In this document: positions 14,346 through 25,733 of the stretch, in pieces | Numbering within the stretch: position 1 is the stretch's first letter | Layout of the letters: every line of letters starts with the position of its first letter | Assembly: GCA_009733775.1 (NCBI GenBank) | Contig: WOGZ01000056.1 | Span: 1 to 64,000, forward strand | DNA: 64,000 nucleotides | DNA from: Alectoria sarmentosa | Taxonomy: Eukaryota > Ascomycota > Lecanoromycetes > Lecanorales > Parmeliaceae | Direction of reading: 5' to 3' | Program-made: the position numbers and the translations under genes | Notes under the pieces: model-generated | Seen by the model: only the letters and a program-made list of their open reading frames with translations | Databases searched by the model: none | Told to the model about the DNA's origin: nothing

Positions 14346-16057
14346 TCAGATCGAGAAATAATAGCGTATTTGTTTCAATTTTTATAAGTAATTTTAAGTT
14401 TTATTTTAGCGTATTGTTTAGCGAATGTATTCGCTTTTTTTATAATCTCTTTTTTTATATTGAGTCGTTAATAGAAATTAACTTATATTAAATAATTTTT
14501 ATATTGTATAAATGTTTAATCTCGTTCGATGCTTATTATTATATATATTTCTCGTAATTATTTAATAATAATATTTTTAAATATTTTATTAATTAACGTT
14601 TCGATTAATTTTCAGCAATATATTTTATAAAGTTTATATAAAATTTCGAAAATAATTATTTAATTTCTTATTTAAGATTTTCGTAAATATTTTAATTTGT
14701 TTTATATTAAATATATAATAATGTTTTATAAACATCGTTTAATTAATTTAAAACGTTTTTAATAATAGTGTAAAATTTTATAATATTAATAAAGTTTCGA
14801 CGTTTAAATATTATATATTTATTCGCTTTTTTATTAAGTCGTGATATAATATAATTAATTTAAAATATATTAATAAAATTATAATCTTTATTAAAAAAAG
14901 TTTATCTTAAATTCGTAATTTTTAATTCTCGGATTTGAATTTATCGATATTATTAAAAATAGACGAATTTAATAATTTAAAATTAAATATAAGTTTAAGT
15001 GATTATTTAAATTTAAATAACGTTTGTGATAAAGGTGATTTATGTATTGTTTTAAAAGAAAATCGATGCGTTTTTAGCGTTTCAAGATCTCGTAATAAAG
15101 ATGAAAGAAAAAATATGAAATTATTTTAATTTTATAATTTTTGATTTATAGATTAATTTTTCGATTGATTTTTTTATTAAAATCGTTAATAAAATTTTTT
15201 AATAGAAAGCAAGCGTTATATATGCGATATACGAAATTATAACGAGTTTGAAAATAAGTAGCGAGTATATAAGTCTTCGTATATAAAATAAAATTCTTTA
15301 TTGTATATAAATAATCGTCGTTATAAAAAAACGTATTTTAATATTAATGTAAAATTTGATTAAAGAGAATTCATAATGTGTTATATAAAAATATTAATGT
15401 TTTCGAATAAAGTGTTTAAGAATAAATTCTTTTGCGAAAACGATAATAAACTCGTTTTTAAATCAATTGAATCATTATAAAAAATATGAGTATTTTAAAT
15501 ATTATTCTTTCGATAACATTAAGTTTCGTCGAGTGTTAATAAAATAACGATGAATTTAAATGTGATTAAATGTGATTTGATGCGAGCAAATCTCTTTATT
15601 AAGAAATTTAATTATTTTTTTATAATAAAGAAATTCGACTTTAATGTTTAAAATGTGAAAGAATATTATTTAATCGTTTATTTATTTATTAAATTATCGT
15701 AATAACTTCGTGATATTTAAATAATATTCTTTCGATTTCGTCACATATATAATAAGTTTTTATTATATCGTCGTCGATTTTTTACGACAAAATTTGATAA
15801 CGCGAAGCGAAGAAAATTATCTTTAAAAAATAATATAAAATTCGTTTTTCGATGAAATTAAATGTGATAAAAATTGTAAATATTATAATATATGTTTTTT
15901 TCGAATAATATAAATTACGATAAAGGTTTTTTAAATGTGAGATGTTTATATAATAAAAAAACTTAGCGTGTTTTTTATCAAGCTCGGTCGCTTATTTTGA
16001 GTAAATAAAAAACTTATATATTCTCTTCGTCGAGAGTATAAAAAAGATTTATTATAA

Positions 16058-16234
16058 TGTTAAAATTAATATAAAATTTAAGATTATATAAGTGTATATA
16101 ACGAGAATAATAAATTTAGAAATTATATAAAAGAAAGAAAAATCGATTGTATATAAATTTTTAAATCACGTTAAGATTAATAAATTCGATAAAATTAAGT
16201 AAACGATAAAGCTAAATAAAATACGCTCGTAACA
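16058..16234. repeat. Right LTR of element B
   Basis: 177 bp, TGTTAAAATTAAT to CGCTCGTAACA. It is followed by TTCTT, the partner of CTCTT left of the other LTR. Confidence 0.8.
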
Positions 16235-16239
16235 TTCTT

Positions 16240-16725
16240 AATTAAGACGTTAAATTTCAATTTATTATTGAACTTCTTATATTATAAAAAGAAACAAGTT
16301 TTTATATTAAAGCAATTTTTTATATTATAAAAAGAAATAAATTTTTATATTAAAGTAACTTCTCGTATTATTAAGAAAAACAAATCTTTATTTCGAATTA
16401 AGCTTTTTATATAAAGAGAATTACGTCTTTAATTAAAACGTTAAATTTCAAATTATTATTAAGCTTTTTATATTATAAAGAAAAATAAATTTTTATATTA
16501 AAGTAACTTCTCATATTATTAAGAGAAATAAATTTTTATATTAAAACGTCGTAGCGTATAAAATCTCTTGCGACATCTTTCAAATTTTTATTGAATTTTC
16601 GTATTAAAAAGAGAAGTAAGTTTTTACATTAAAACGATATTTTTCAAATTTTTATTAAGCTTTTTATATTATAAAGAAAAGAAAGTTTTTATATTAAAAC
16701 ATTATAACGTATCGCTATAAAGAAA
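16240..16725. repeat. Degenerate tandem repeat inside element A
   Basis: A unit of about 50-65 bp resembling tttttatattataaagaaa plus taaatttttatattaaag is repeated many times with drift up to the right LTR of A. Confidence 0.7.
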
Positions 16726-16939
16726 TGTTAAAATAATCGTATACGTTATCTTTTAACGCTATAAAAGAATGTTGAAAATTAATCTTTTACGTAACGTATA
16801 TAAAATTAATTTTAAAGTTAGTTTTAAAATTAGTCGTATTTTGATATATTTTAACGAATAAGCTTAAAAACACGATTTCTTCGTATTTTTTACACACTTA
16901 ATTAACTTATATACAATATTTATTATATATTTTTTAATA
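16726..16939. repeat. Right LTR of element A
   Basis: 214 bp, starting TGTTAAAATAATCG, direct repeat of 4177-4403, followed by TATAT (16940-16944). Confidence 0.75.
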
Positions 16940-18899
16940 TATATTTTTATATATGATTATATAATTGAATGTAATAATATTATTATACATTTATAATAAT
17001 AAAAAAAAAACATTAATGTCGCGTTAATATTACGTTTATCTTCGAAATCTTACTTTCTTTTCTTTTTATATCATTCATTATTTATTAATCATTTATTAAT
17101 TTTATATTTCAATTTTTTCAATTTTATTTAATTATTAACATAATATATTTTAAAATATTAAATAAAAAGAAAATGCTTTTAATAAAAACAAAGATTTATG
17201 AAATTAAAATAAAAATGAAATTGAAAATTAAAAGAGAGATAAAAGAGAATTTATTTACTCGTTTTATTAAATCTTTTAAATATTGAATTAAAAATAGCGA
17301 TACGATAAATATCGCGTTATGGTTAATAATAATTAAAAAATTAATTATTAAAAAGATGAAGATAATATTCAAAGACGATGAGTTCGATTTTATCAAAATT
17401 AAATTCTCTTTAAATCGTAATTATTAATTTTTTATTTAAGGCGCGAAATAAAAAAATTAAAAATGTTAAAATCCTAATTAATATCGAAAAACTTATATAC
17501 ATTTTTAAGAATTTATCGAAATTAAAAATAATAAGCGAATTAATCTTTTTATCGATGATATTAAAATTAAATAATAATATTAATATTAAACTTTTCTACG
17601 AATCTTCGAAAGTCGATAAATAAAAGAATTATTTAAATTTTTAAGTATAAATATAACGCAAAATAAGATAATTATAAAAAATATATTTAAATAAATAATT
17701 CGAGACGATGCTAAATAACAAGAAATTAAACGTTATTTTCGATTTTTATTATTTAATATTTTTTACGATACTCATAAACTCGTTAACTTTTATTTATTTT
17801 AAATAGATTACGAAATATAAATATAAAAATAATGCAATTTTTAAAATTTATGTTAATATCATAATTCGCAATATTAATAAAATGTTTTAAAAAATCGAAA
17901 ATATAAATACGATTATCGATTTAAAAATATAAAATTAATTTTTTGTCGAAATTATTAATAGATTGCTTTTTTATATATTGAATAATTATATCTTCGTAGA
18001 AAAGTATAATAAAATTATTCGCAATATTATTGTTAATATAAATAACGTAATAAAATTAATTAATAATAATCTTTACGCGTATAACATTATAATAACCATA
18101 ATCGTAAACGAAATTTTCTAAAATATAAATAAAATTAAATTACTCGTTTTATATGTATAAAATTTATTTAAATATATTTTAAATAATATGAATTTAATAA
18201 CGAACGATAACGAAGAATTAATTTTAAAAAAAAATGATAAATTATTAATAACGAATAATAATGTGAAGTAAAAGAAATATAAAATAAAATATATAAAATA
18301 CACAAAAAAAAGAGTTGAATTTTAAAAAACATTAATTAATTTAATAACGATCGCAGCATTAATCGATTTATTCGAAAAGATTTAAAATGAACTCTTATTA
18401 ATAAAAAAGAAAAAGAAGTTACTCGAGCGTTTATTTAATAATATTATCGATAATTAATATATTAAATTCCTTTTTTTATTATTTATTTAAAACGTTATTA
18501 ATAAAAATATACATAAATGTCGATACTCGAAATTTTATAAACTTAAATTCGAAAATAATTTCGTTTTTTATATTAAAAAATTATTATAAAACATAATCAA
18601 AAAAGAATTTAATACAATAAAAAAGGAAAGATTAATAATTGAATATAAAATTGTTTATGTTGAAAAAGTCAAAGAGAAAATTAAGAAAATCGTTAATTTA
18701 AAATATTTATAAAGTGCGAAAAATTGAGTAATATAAATCGAAAAAAAAAATTCGAAAATCGTTTTTATTCAAAAATCATTATTGAAAAATTCGATAATAA
18801 ATTTGAAAATCGTTTTAAGTAAAAGAAAAAATGATTAATATTATGAAACAAATTTTTAAAGCACTCTTCGATGTTAAGTTAATTAAATAAAAGTTTTGA

Positions 18900-19553
18900 A
18901 AACGAAGCTCTTTTTTTTAAGTAGAGGAGATCTGATGAATTTGACGAAGGCAATGTTAAATAAATCCTTGTTTGATATTTGATCATAAGTTTTTAGTTAA
19001 CAATAGTAGATAATATCAATTAAGGCATATATAAACAAAGGACAGTTTAGTAGTTTGTAAGATCTTCAGCGTCTAACGTCGCCAAGCCGCAAATTTACTT
19101 TACTCAAGACTTACGTCTGTACTTTGCTTGCATCCGTGCTTTCATGTCAAATCCCGCCAGTGTTTGGCACTCAATGGACCGAGAATGGGTTTGGTATTGC
19201 AGTACCTATGATTGGATTACAGCTAGGTAATAGTAATGGTACAATTGGTATGCATGTTATGTGCTGCTCAAATGGCATTAGGCTTATTATCGCTGAGCCC
19301 TGATCGGAAGAGCTCATAAATACGAAAAACCGGGCATGTCCATCAATCAAATCCTTCTTGGAAGCTCATGGAATCCTTGGCGACCCCAGCCAACGCAAAG
19401 CACTGAGCCTGAAAAGGAATCCTACCTCCATCCAGTCCATGCTTCTTCATAAACGTGAACAGAGCCTCGACCACTTTTCACTTTTCTTCCTTTCTGGCGG
19501 CTCCTTCTCGCATTTCATCGTCCCTCAGCCTGCATGACTCCTTGGATGCGACA
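18900..19553. other. Isochore boundary, no gene seen
   Basis: Composition rises to normal near 18.9 kb. No open frame with recognisable content occurs before the membrane-protein gene at 19554; its promoter probably lies here. Confidence 0.7.
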
Positions 19554-21523
19554 ATGGCATTACTGGCGGGTTCCAGCATACAACCATGGTTAACCTTCGA
19601 TGGCACTCTCCCCCTCATTCAACCCTGCAGATTCGTCAACCATTCAATCGTCAACCAGTCAATCACCAACCCTCCAAACGGGTATGGAGACACTCCTGTC
19701 TACCCAATAACTAACTGCTCCAATGTATGCAACGATAGCATATCACTGTTTGAACCAACCAACAGTGATACTCTGGTGACTTGCGGCTTGTGGTCTACCT
19801 TAGTCAGTTCTTTGACCTACGATGGATTGGGCAATGCCCTTCTTCCACCCAATGACACCAAATCTCTGACTCTGCTGAAACCCTTCAACGCAGTCGGCCT
19901 GGACCTGGATGACATTCCCTACACTCTGTCATACGCAGACGAGATCAGTGATTGCCTGGTCGAGATCTACAGCGATGTGAAACAGTTCTCCTTTGCTGAC
20001 GACGGTACTATCCCAGCCAATTGTTCAAGGAATGACATCTTTCCTTTCGGCACGAATACCGGCAGTGCTGGCTGAGCCAGCACTGTTTCAAGCCTGAGGA
20101 CTTGCATGAGTTACAGTACGTATCTTCCAAGTCCCCCTTTTCCTCTTTTGGACCAAGTTGGTAGCCTTGAGACATGGTTTGGGAATGTTCAATTTCCGGA
20201 AATGTGCCAAGGCTCGATACCCTCCCTCCAATAAACAGTACTGACTGCAAATTCCAGTATGCAACCCCGTGACTCTCAACCCGGATCTTGCTGGCATTGG
20301 AGTAGGTTCTGCCTGCTGAAAGCCCGGCAACGTCAATATGGTACTGACTTTCATCGTCCAGGTCTTTTCGTCCTTCGTGATACAGTCCGGTATCGCTGTT
20401 TTCGCTCTGGCTGCTCTAATAATATTCGAATTGTTGTCTCCGAAGCCGGAGGCACCGGACCGTGATGATATAATGAGGCCTGACGAGCCTCCGATTGAGC
20501 TTCAAACTCCAGTAACAAAACGCAAAGACAACCTGATCACAGCCCTGGTTGAGTTCCACAAGGCACAATGCTACTTTGCGAGCACCATTCAGATCACCGC
20601 TTTGATCCTCTTTGACCAAAACCAAAGTGATATCAGTGTCTTCTATGCGAGTAACGAGCCTATCTTTGACAAAGACCTCATCGATAGCAATGTGTTAGTT
20701 CTTTTAGCGACCAGCGCCTTTGTGCCTATATGTGTGGTCCTTGCATGTATCACACGCTATGGACGCCATTCATGGTATGTGATCGTATTATCAACGATCA
20801 CTGTCCTCCTGGCTACAGCGACAATGGGTTCTGCGTATTTCTATTTCGAGTCGGATTACCCATTCAACCCGAATGTCAACGATCCCTCCTTCACAACGCC
20901 ATCGTGTAGCATCTATGCAAGTTACGGCGCATTCCTGCCAACGCTCTGCGGACACTCAAAGTTGAGCAAGAATTCCCTCCCATCAGGATACACAACCAAG
21001 AACTATTGGATTTGGATCGTATGGGCCAACTGCATCATCTGGCTTTTGTACTGCATTATCGGGAAAATTCTGACCGGCGACGGCTACGTACCATTTCGCG
21101 CTAGGATTGCAGCCAGGTTTCGCCGAAACGAAATTCTCGTCTCTCTGCGAAGAGCCTTTCGAAGGTATCCGCTCTGGACCCTGGTATATGCCGTACCGTG
21201 GTCACTATGCTTCGCTGCCCAGATCATCCTGTTTACCGTCTTTGTCGAGCGTTATTTCATTTCATACACGTGGACTCTCGGACAGATAATAGCGGTTGCG
21301 GTGTGGATTCCATCGGTCGTCGAATATCTCTATATTGAATTCAGTGAGCTCTTCCCCTGACTACGAACATATGAGTAGTGTGCTGACTGAAGCAGACGGA
21401 ATTGAGCAGGCTGCAGAATACAAGTATCCATCTCAGTATCACGTAAAGAGAGATTTGGTGGCAGCATCCGTCAGCGCGGCTAATCTGGGTCTGGCTGGTA
21501 GTTCATCAAAACAAGTCTCGTGA
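19554..21523 (+). CDS. Polytopic membrane protein of unknown function
   Basis: Spliced model: exons 19554-20004, 20077-20115, 20258-20301, 20362-21343, 21393-21523, giving 548 codons with phases that fit. The N-terminal ~165 residues are Cys- and Asn-rich with several N-glycosylation sequons, probably outside the cell. Then comes the junction CNPVTLNPDLAGIGVF, spelled across three exons and matching a motif I associate with fungal multi-pass membrane proteins. About seven hydrophobic helices follow (e.g. VLVLLATSAFVPICVVLAC, YWIWIVWANCIIWLLYC) and a hydrophilic tail. The intron 20116-20257 (142 bp) belongs to the introner-like family. Weak point: reading through 20005-20076 meets an in-frame TGA at 20073. 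I remove it with a 72-bp intron having a poor GAG acceptor; otherwise the gene carries a premature stop. Start 19554 is the first ATG of the frame. Function unknown. Confidence 0.65.
20116..20257 (+). repeat. Introner-like intron 1
   Basis: Starts GTACGTATCTTCCAAGTC, has TTTTCCTCTTTTGGACCAAG, and ends with AACAGTACTGACTGCAAATT then CCAG. It shares these blocks with introns at 44163, 47418 and, less closely, 46480 and 48095. Confidence 0.75.
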
Positions 21524-22706
21524 TGTGGTTCGATCGATCCTCGTGCGGCCTATCTTGTTTGGGGATTTCGTAGTCCGAGCAAGGTCTTTTTCATCTCACA
21601 GCTTCAATGATAGGCTCCTAATATGACCATCAGCCCTGCGCAAGGCCCTCAACCAACAAACCGAAATTGCTCAATGCAGAGTGTCCCATTTCCAGAGCTG
21701 CTCTGTTCTTCTCAACCCTGCACGTCCCTGAGATTTAGATCGCCACATTACGATTGATGTCGGACCGTGCATCGCCCCCCAATGCTTCACCAAAGGCCTA
21801 TCATCCAACAGACACTTTCTAGCCAAATCCAGCCTGATCCTCAAGGTCTCATCAAAATCCGGCCCTTGCACGGGGGTTTCAGGCCGAGGGCGGAGGGCCA
21901 AAGTGATCATACAGGTGCCGCTGTTCCGACACCAGAGCGGCCAGCAATCGCATCGTCGGCGTGGTTGAGGGTGGTAGCGAGGATGTGGATGAAGGTGGCG
22001 AGGCTCAGGCAGTCTCGTGCTAGCGGACTTCGACCACGGAAGGCATGGGGGTCTTGTGGTGGGGCACAAACAGTGTAGCTTGAGACATGGAGAGGTGTTG
22101 ATGCATGGGTGGCTATCGCCATCGCCCAGCAAAGAAAGAACAACAGTCTCGTAAGGACGTGATCAAAGACAAGCATGTGTTTTTCGTACAGTGACATCAG
22201 AAACATGAGGAGGACCGTGTTTGCAGCGGGTCTCAAGAAACATAACATGCGTGTAGACATGGATGGAGGGAAACGAAACGTATAGTGATAGACCTGAGAC
22301 ATCTCGAAGCCAGAATAATGACCAGACTGGCCGCCACCGAGCCTGTTGCAGACATGTTGTTCGCAAACCTGACGAAGAAAAATGCCAAGAAACGGTGAGC
22401 ATATTTCACCTTCAACGTCGCTTCCCTTTCATATCCGGAGAAATTGAGCGAAAGGCTGCGGTTGCGAAGATTGTACAACATATCCAGGCGCTCTGGTAAT
22501 GTTGAACACCCACGATGTCGAATCGAGGAACATGTATGAGGTGCAATACTCGTCGTTGCAAGAGAACAGACGACGTAGAAGAGTGCAGGCAGGTTTGGAA
22601 CATTTCATGCCACGGCCATTACTTGACCGTCAACAAGACCCTCGTCAAACTTTCGCCCATGAAATCTGAAAGGGCGTCAAAATAATATGACTCGGAATGC
22701 TTGGAT
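21524..22706. other. No confident gene
   Basis: Overlapping open frames on both strands look like chance. One minus-strand frame (21907 to about 22300) contains two hydrophobic stretches and could be the last exon of a membrane protein. I could not build a convincing start or domain for it. Confidence 0.4.
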
Positions 22707-23083
22707 TCATCTTTTGCTTGTCTGTGGTGGGTGCGATGTTGCGGTGATGCGCAAGGAATTCAGCAGGGGAGAGATCTGGCGCTTAGCCATTCTGAGTCTA
22801 CGCCAAACAAAAGACTAACCCAGTTGAGGTTCTGTGCCTGTCGGTTTTGAAATCCGTACTAATTTGTCCGCGTTCGCTTTGTCATCTGTTTTCACATAAC
22901 AATGATTTATCGGCTTGGCATGCAACATACCTCAGAGCCATTCAAAGCCCCCACGGCGGCCACAACTCGTCCAAAAGGTACAAGGATATCTTTGGCGGTT
23001 TCTGAGATTGAGATGCAAATGTGCAGACCAGGCGTCACTGTTTTCGCTATCAGCCTAATGTCGCTGTGAGAGACAGAGGCCAT
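22707..23083 (-). CDS. Possible small two-exon gene, unknown function
   Basis: ATG at 23083 opens 51 codons (MASVSHSDIRLIAKTVTPGL onward) ending exactly at a GTATGT donor (exon 23083-22931). An acceptor GGGTTAG then leads to an open exon 22814-22707 in the same phase, giving 86 residues without a signal peptide or recognisable domain. Support is only the splice signals and phase; it may be chance or part of a larger gene. Confidence 0.3.
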
Positions 23084-24242
23084 GTTGGCGCTTTCACTGG
23101 GCGGACTTGTCCAGAAGGGCGAGGAGAGGAGGAACCGAGGGCGAAGCGCCCCTAGATTCCAAAATCTGGGAATCTTGGAGCTGATGTTCTGGTCTTGCGC
23201 GAGTTTAGAGGACTGCTGACGCCGGTATTCAAAGGCAGACGATGAGAACCCGAAGCAACAGACTTCGGTGCTGGCAGAGTCTTCAATCATTGAGTTGACG
23301 TCTAAAGCGGGTATGCACCGTTGAACCTTGACGAGACGGTTTACCCACAAGCTAATTACTGCAATTAGCGATGTGTCAGAGACAGGCGCCAGAATCGAGT
23401 GCTGGGTCTGAACCCTTCACAATCAGCCAACATCCGGCGACGTCTCGTCACAAAACATGATAGAACATACCCAAACAAAGAATACCAAGTCTCAAGTAGT
23501 CAAAAGGCAGGCTCATTCCGCTGTAGATGGGTAAAGATCTGCTAGCAACTAAGATTATAACCACTACCATAGTATCTATTGATAGAACCTATGAGGAATC
23601 CAAACAAGATCTCGCTGGACGGATAATTCCCCGTACGCCTTATCAAGCTTTGATATATGATTCCTCGCAAAGCCTCAATGCCACGACACACCTGCAATTC
23701 GCGTAGCCTCCCTTGATGTGTACTTGTAGCCTCAAGCTCGCTGTCTCTGTACTTTTCCAAGCCGTTAGCAGTCCACACCTATAATACAGATCGTTGGCTA
23801 CAACAGGACATCCCTCGCTGCATTGCTTTGTGCCAAACAAAGAAATGGTCTTTACCTGGAGGGTAATGTTGATGGGACAAGAATGAACCAAATCATTCTC
23901 TTTCACGAAATGGATCCTGCAGTATAATCCGAGATGGTAGATACCTCCGCTATGTGTAAATTTAAAAAGGAAGCGGCTGTCTGACTAGTCATCGGGCTTT
24001 GTTGGTTCAGAAAAGATGAATGTTCAAGAAGCGCAAAGCTTTCAGGATTGCCTTTCATGACATTGACATAAGGCGTTGGCTATCGCCCTCGAGTATCAGA
24101 TCATTACCGCGATGCATTGAAGTTTTCAATTCCGAAGCCTGCACCGCAAGAATACTCCTACCGTATCAGAAGAGTCGAGCACTGGCAAACAGCTGTCCGT
24201 AAGGATTCCATCTCAATCTCGGATTCGATGTATCTGTCCGTC
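23084..24242. other. Intergenic, nothing recognised
   Basis: Short frames only on both strands; no RNA gene or repeat seen. Confidence 0.6.
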
Positions 24243-25733
24243 TTATGTTGCTCCACTCAACTTAGCTTGCCCGTTCGTACTCCCCTTTACTTCTGCATTC
24301 TCTTCCGTTCCTTCTGCGTCAGGCTTCGCAGCTTTGCTCGCATCAAAGGATTGCTCAAAGTCTGCAATTATATCGTCAATATGTTCTGTGCCTACGGATA
24401 TCCGGATAAGATCCTCTGTGACGCCGCTATCTTTCTTCTCTTGATCGCTCAGCTGTGCGTGCGTTGTGCTCCAAGGGTGGATTGCCAGGGTCTTCGAGTC
24501 GCCGACGCTGTGGCATGATAAGCCAGGGGTGGTTTTGAGGGAGTGAGGAGCATACTTAGCCAGATTCGAGATCAGCTTGAAGCCATCGACGACTTGACTT
24601 CCCGCCTCCTGCCCTCCCTTGACCCCAAATGACAGTACACCACCGAACCCTCTGGGCAGGTATTTCTTCGCGAGCTTGTGTGATTGATGACTCTCCAAGC
24701 CCGGGTATGACACCCATGAAACCCTATCATTCTCTTGAAGCCATTGAGCTAGCTTCAGTGCATTGGAAGCATGTCTTTCGCACCTGAGACTCAAAGTCTC
24801 GATTCCCAACAGCAACTGTTGCGCGGCGAATGGATTCAGCGCCGTACCAAGGTCTCGCAGGATCTCAACCCTGACACGCACGGCGAATGTAATGGGGCCG
24901 AATGTATCCCAGAATTTGAGACCATGATAGGCTTCTGAAGGATCGTTGAATTGTGGGAAGCGCTTGGCATTCTTGCCCCAATCGAACTTGCCGCTGTCGA
25001 CAACAATACCTCCTATCGTAGTGCCATGGCCACCGAGCCATTTTGTAGCCGAGTGAACGACGATATCGGCCCCATGATCGATAGGTTTGCAAAAGTAGCC
25101 TCCAGCGCCGAACGTATTATCCACGACGACTGGTACACCATGCTCATGCGCAACCTCCACAATCTTCTCAAAATTTGGCACGTTGTATTTCGGGTTGCCT
25201 ATGCTCTCCAGATACACGCATTTGGTTTTATCATCAATAAGTTTCTCAAACTCGTCCGCCTCGTCACCCCTCACGAATTTTGTCGATATACCCAGTCTCG
25301 GCAGAGTCACCTTGAACTGGTTGTAGGTCCCGCCGTAGAGGTTCGACGTTGATACAATGTTGTCCCCAGCATGAGCCAATGCGGCGACAGTCATGAACTG
25401 TGCAGCTTGGCCGGATGACGCCCCAACTGCAGCAACACCGCCTTCTAGTGCTGCGATTCGTTTTTCAAAGACGTCGACTGTGGGGTTCATCATGCGACTG
25501 TAGATATTCCCAAACTCCTTGAGGCCAAAAAGGCGGGCGCCATGGGCGCTGTCGTTGAAGACAAAGCTGGTTGTGGCGTAGATGGGGACGGCACGGGCAT
25601 TGGTAGCAGGATCTGGTTCTTGCCTATTGGTGAAAATGAGTCGGCCACTCGAGTGCATCAATAGGTACGAGGCGTCCTACCCAGCGTGCAACTGCAGGGT
25701 CTCAAACTTCAGCTGTGGAGCTTCTGACCCCAT
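24243..25733 (-). CDS. MET17: O-acetylhomoserine (thiol)-lyase, sulfur assimilation
   Basis: PLP enzyme making homocysteine from O-acetylhomoserine and sulfide in the cytosol. Two exons: 25733-25681 (MGSEAPQLKFETLQLHAG) and 25623-24243, intron 25680-25624 with GTAGGA and AATAG; 477 residues. The splice restores the family start HAGQEPDPATNARAVPIYAT. Visible motifs are SRMMNPTVDVFEKRIAALEG, the Asp-containing VVVDNTFGAGGYF (Asp about 186), and the Schiff-base lysine in HSATKWLGGHGTTIGG (about Lys212). The substrate-side C-terminal domain ends TEDLIRISVGTEHIDDIIADF. The last ~35 residues are a low-complexity Ala/Glu/Lys tail beyond the usual end. An ATG further down (25661) lies in the intron and is not the start. 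Confidence 0.95.

Larger units (their letters stand above)
5054..16234. mobile_element. LTR retroelement B, inserted in A
   Basis: Direct repeats 5054-5231 and 16058-16234 have canonical LTR ends: TGTTAAAATTAAT at the start (TATT in the left copy) and CGCTCGTAACA at the end of both. The flanking 5-bp duplications are CTCTT (5049-5053) and TTCTT (16235-16239), differing by one C-to-T. Interior left after removing the inner elements is 5232 to about 5400 and about 14345-16057. I recognise no domain there; a 64-codon open frame at 14935-15129 has no recognisable match. Confidence 0.8.
4177..16939. mobile_element. Outermost LTR retroelement A (short interior, non-autonomous)
   Basis: Two direct repeats begin with TRTTAAAATAATCGTATACG and end in TTTTAATA (a mutated TAACA-type end). 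They lie at 4177-4403 and 16726-16939 and are flanked by an identical 5-bp duplication TATAT at 4172-4176 and 16940-16944. The match is weaker evidence than usual because the surroundings are AT-rich. Subtracting the elements inserted in it leaves only about 1.1 kb of interior (4404-5053 and 16235-16725), made of degenerate short tandem units. This suggests a small non-coding element of TRIM/LARD type. It is the oldest shell of the nest. Confidence 0.7.
1..18900. other. AT-rich, RIP-mutated isochore
   Basis: Almost the whole stretch is A/T, with short frames broken by stops everywhere and no intact gene. The few remaining C and G bases sit mainly in CpG (tcga, acga, cgt are frequent), while CpA and TpG are scarce. 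Repeat-induced point mutation of Pezizomycotina converts CpA to TpA on both strands and leaves this pattern. Composition changes to normal within a few tens of bases near 18.9 kb. The block holds the nested retrotransposons listed separately. Parts 52-4171 and 16945-18900 contain equally degenerate sequence in which I recognise no domain. Confidence 0.9.

Noticed and set aside
14935..15129. 64-codon open frame within element B
   Set aside because: No recognisable motif and surrounded by RIP-mutated DNA; an open frame of this size can arise by chance.
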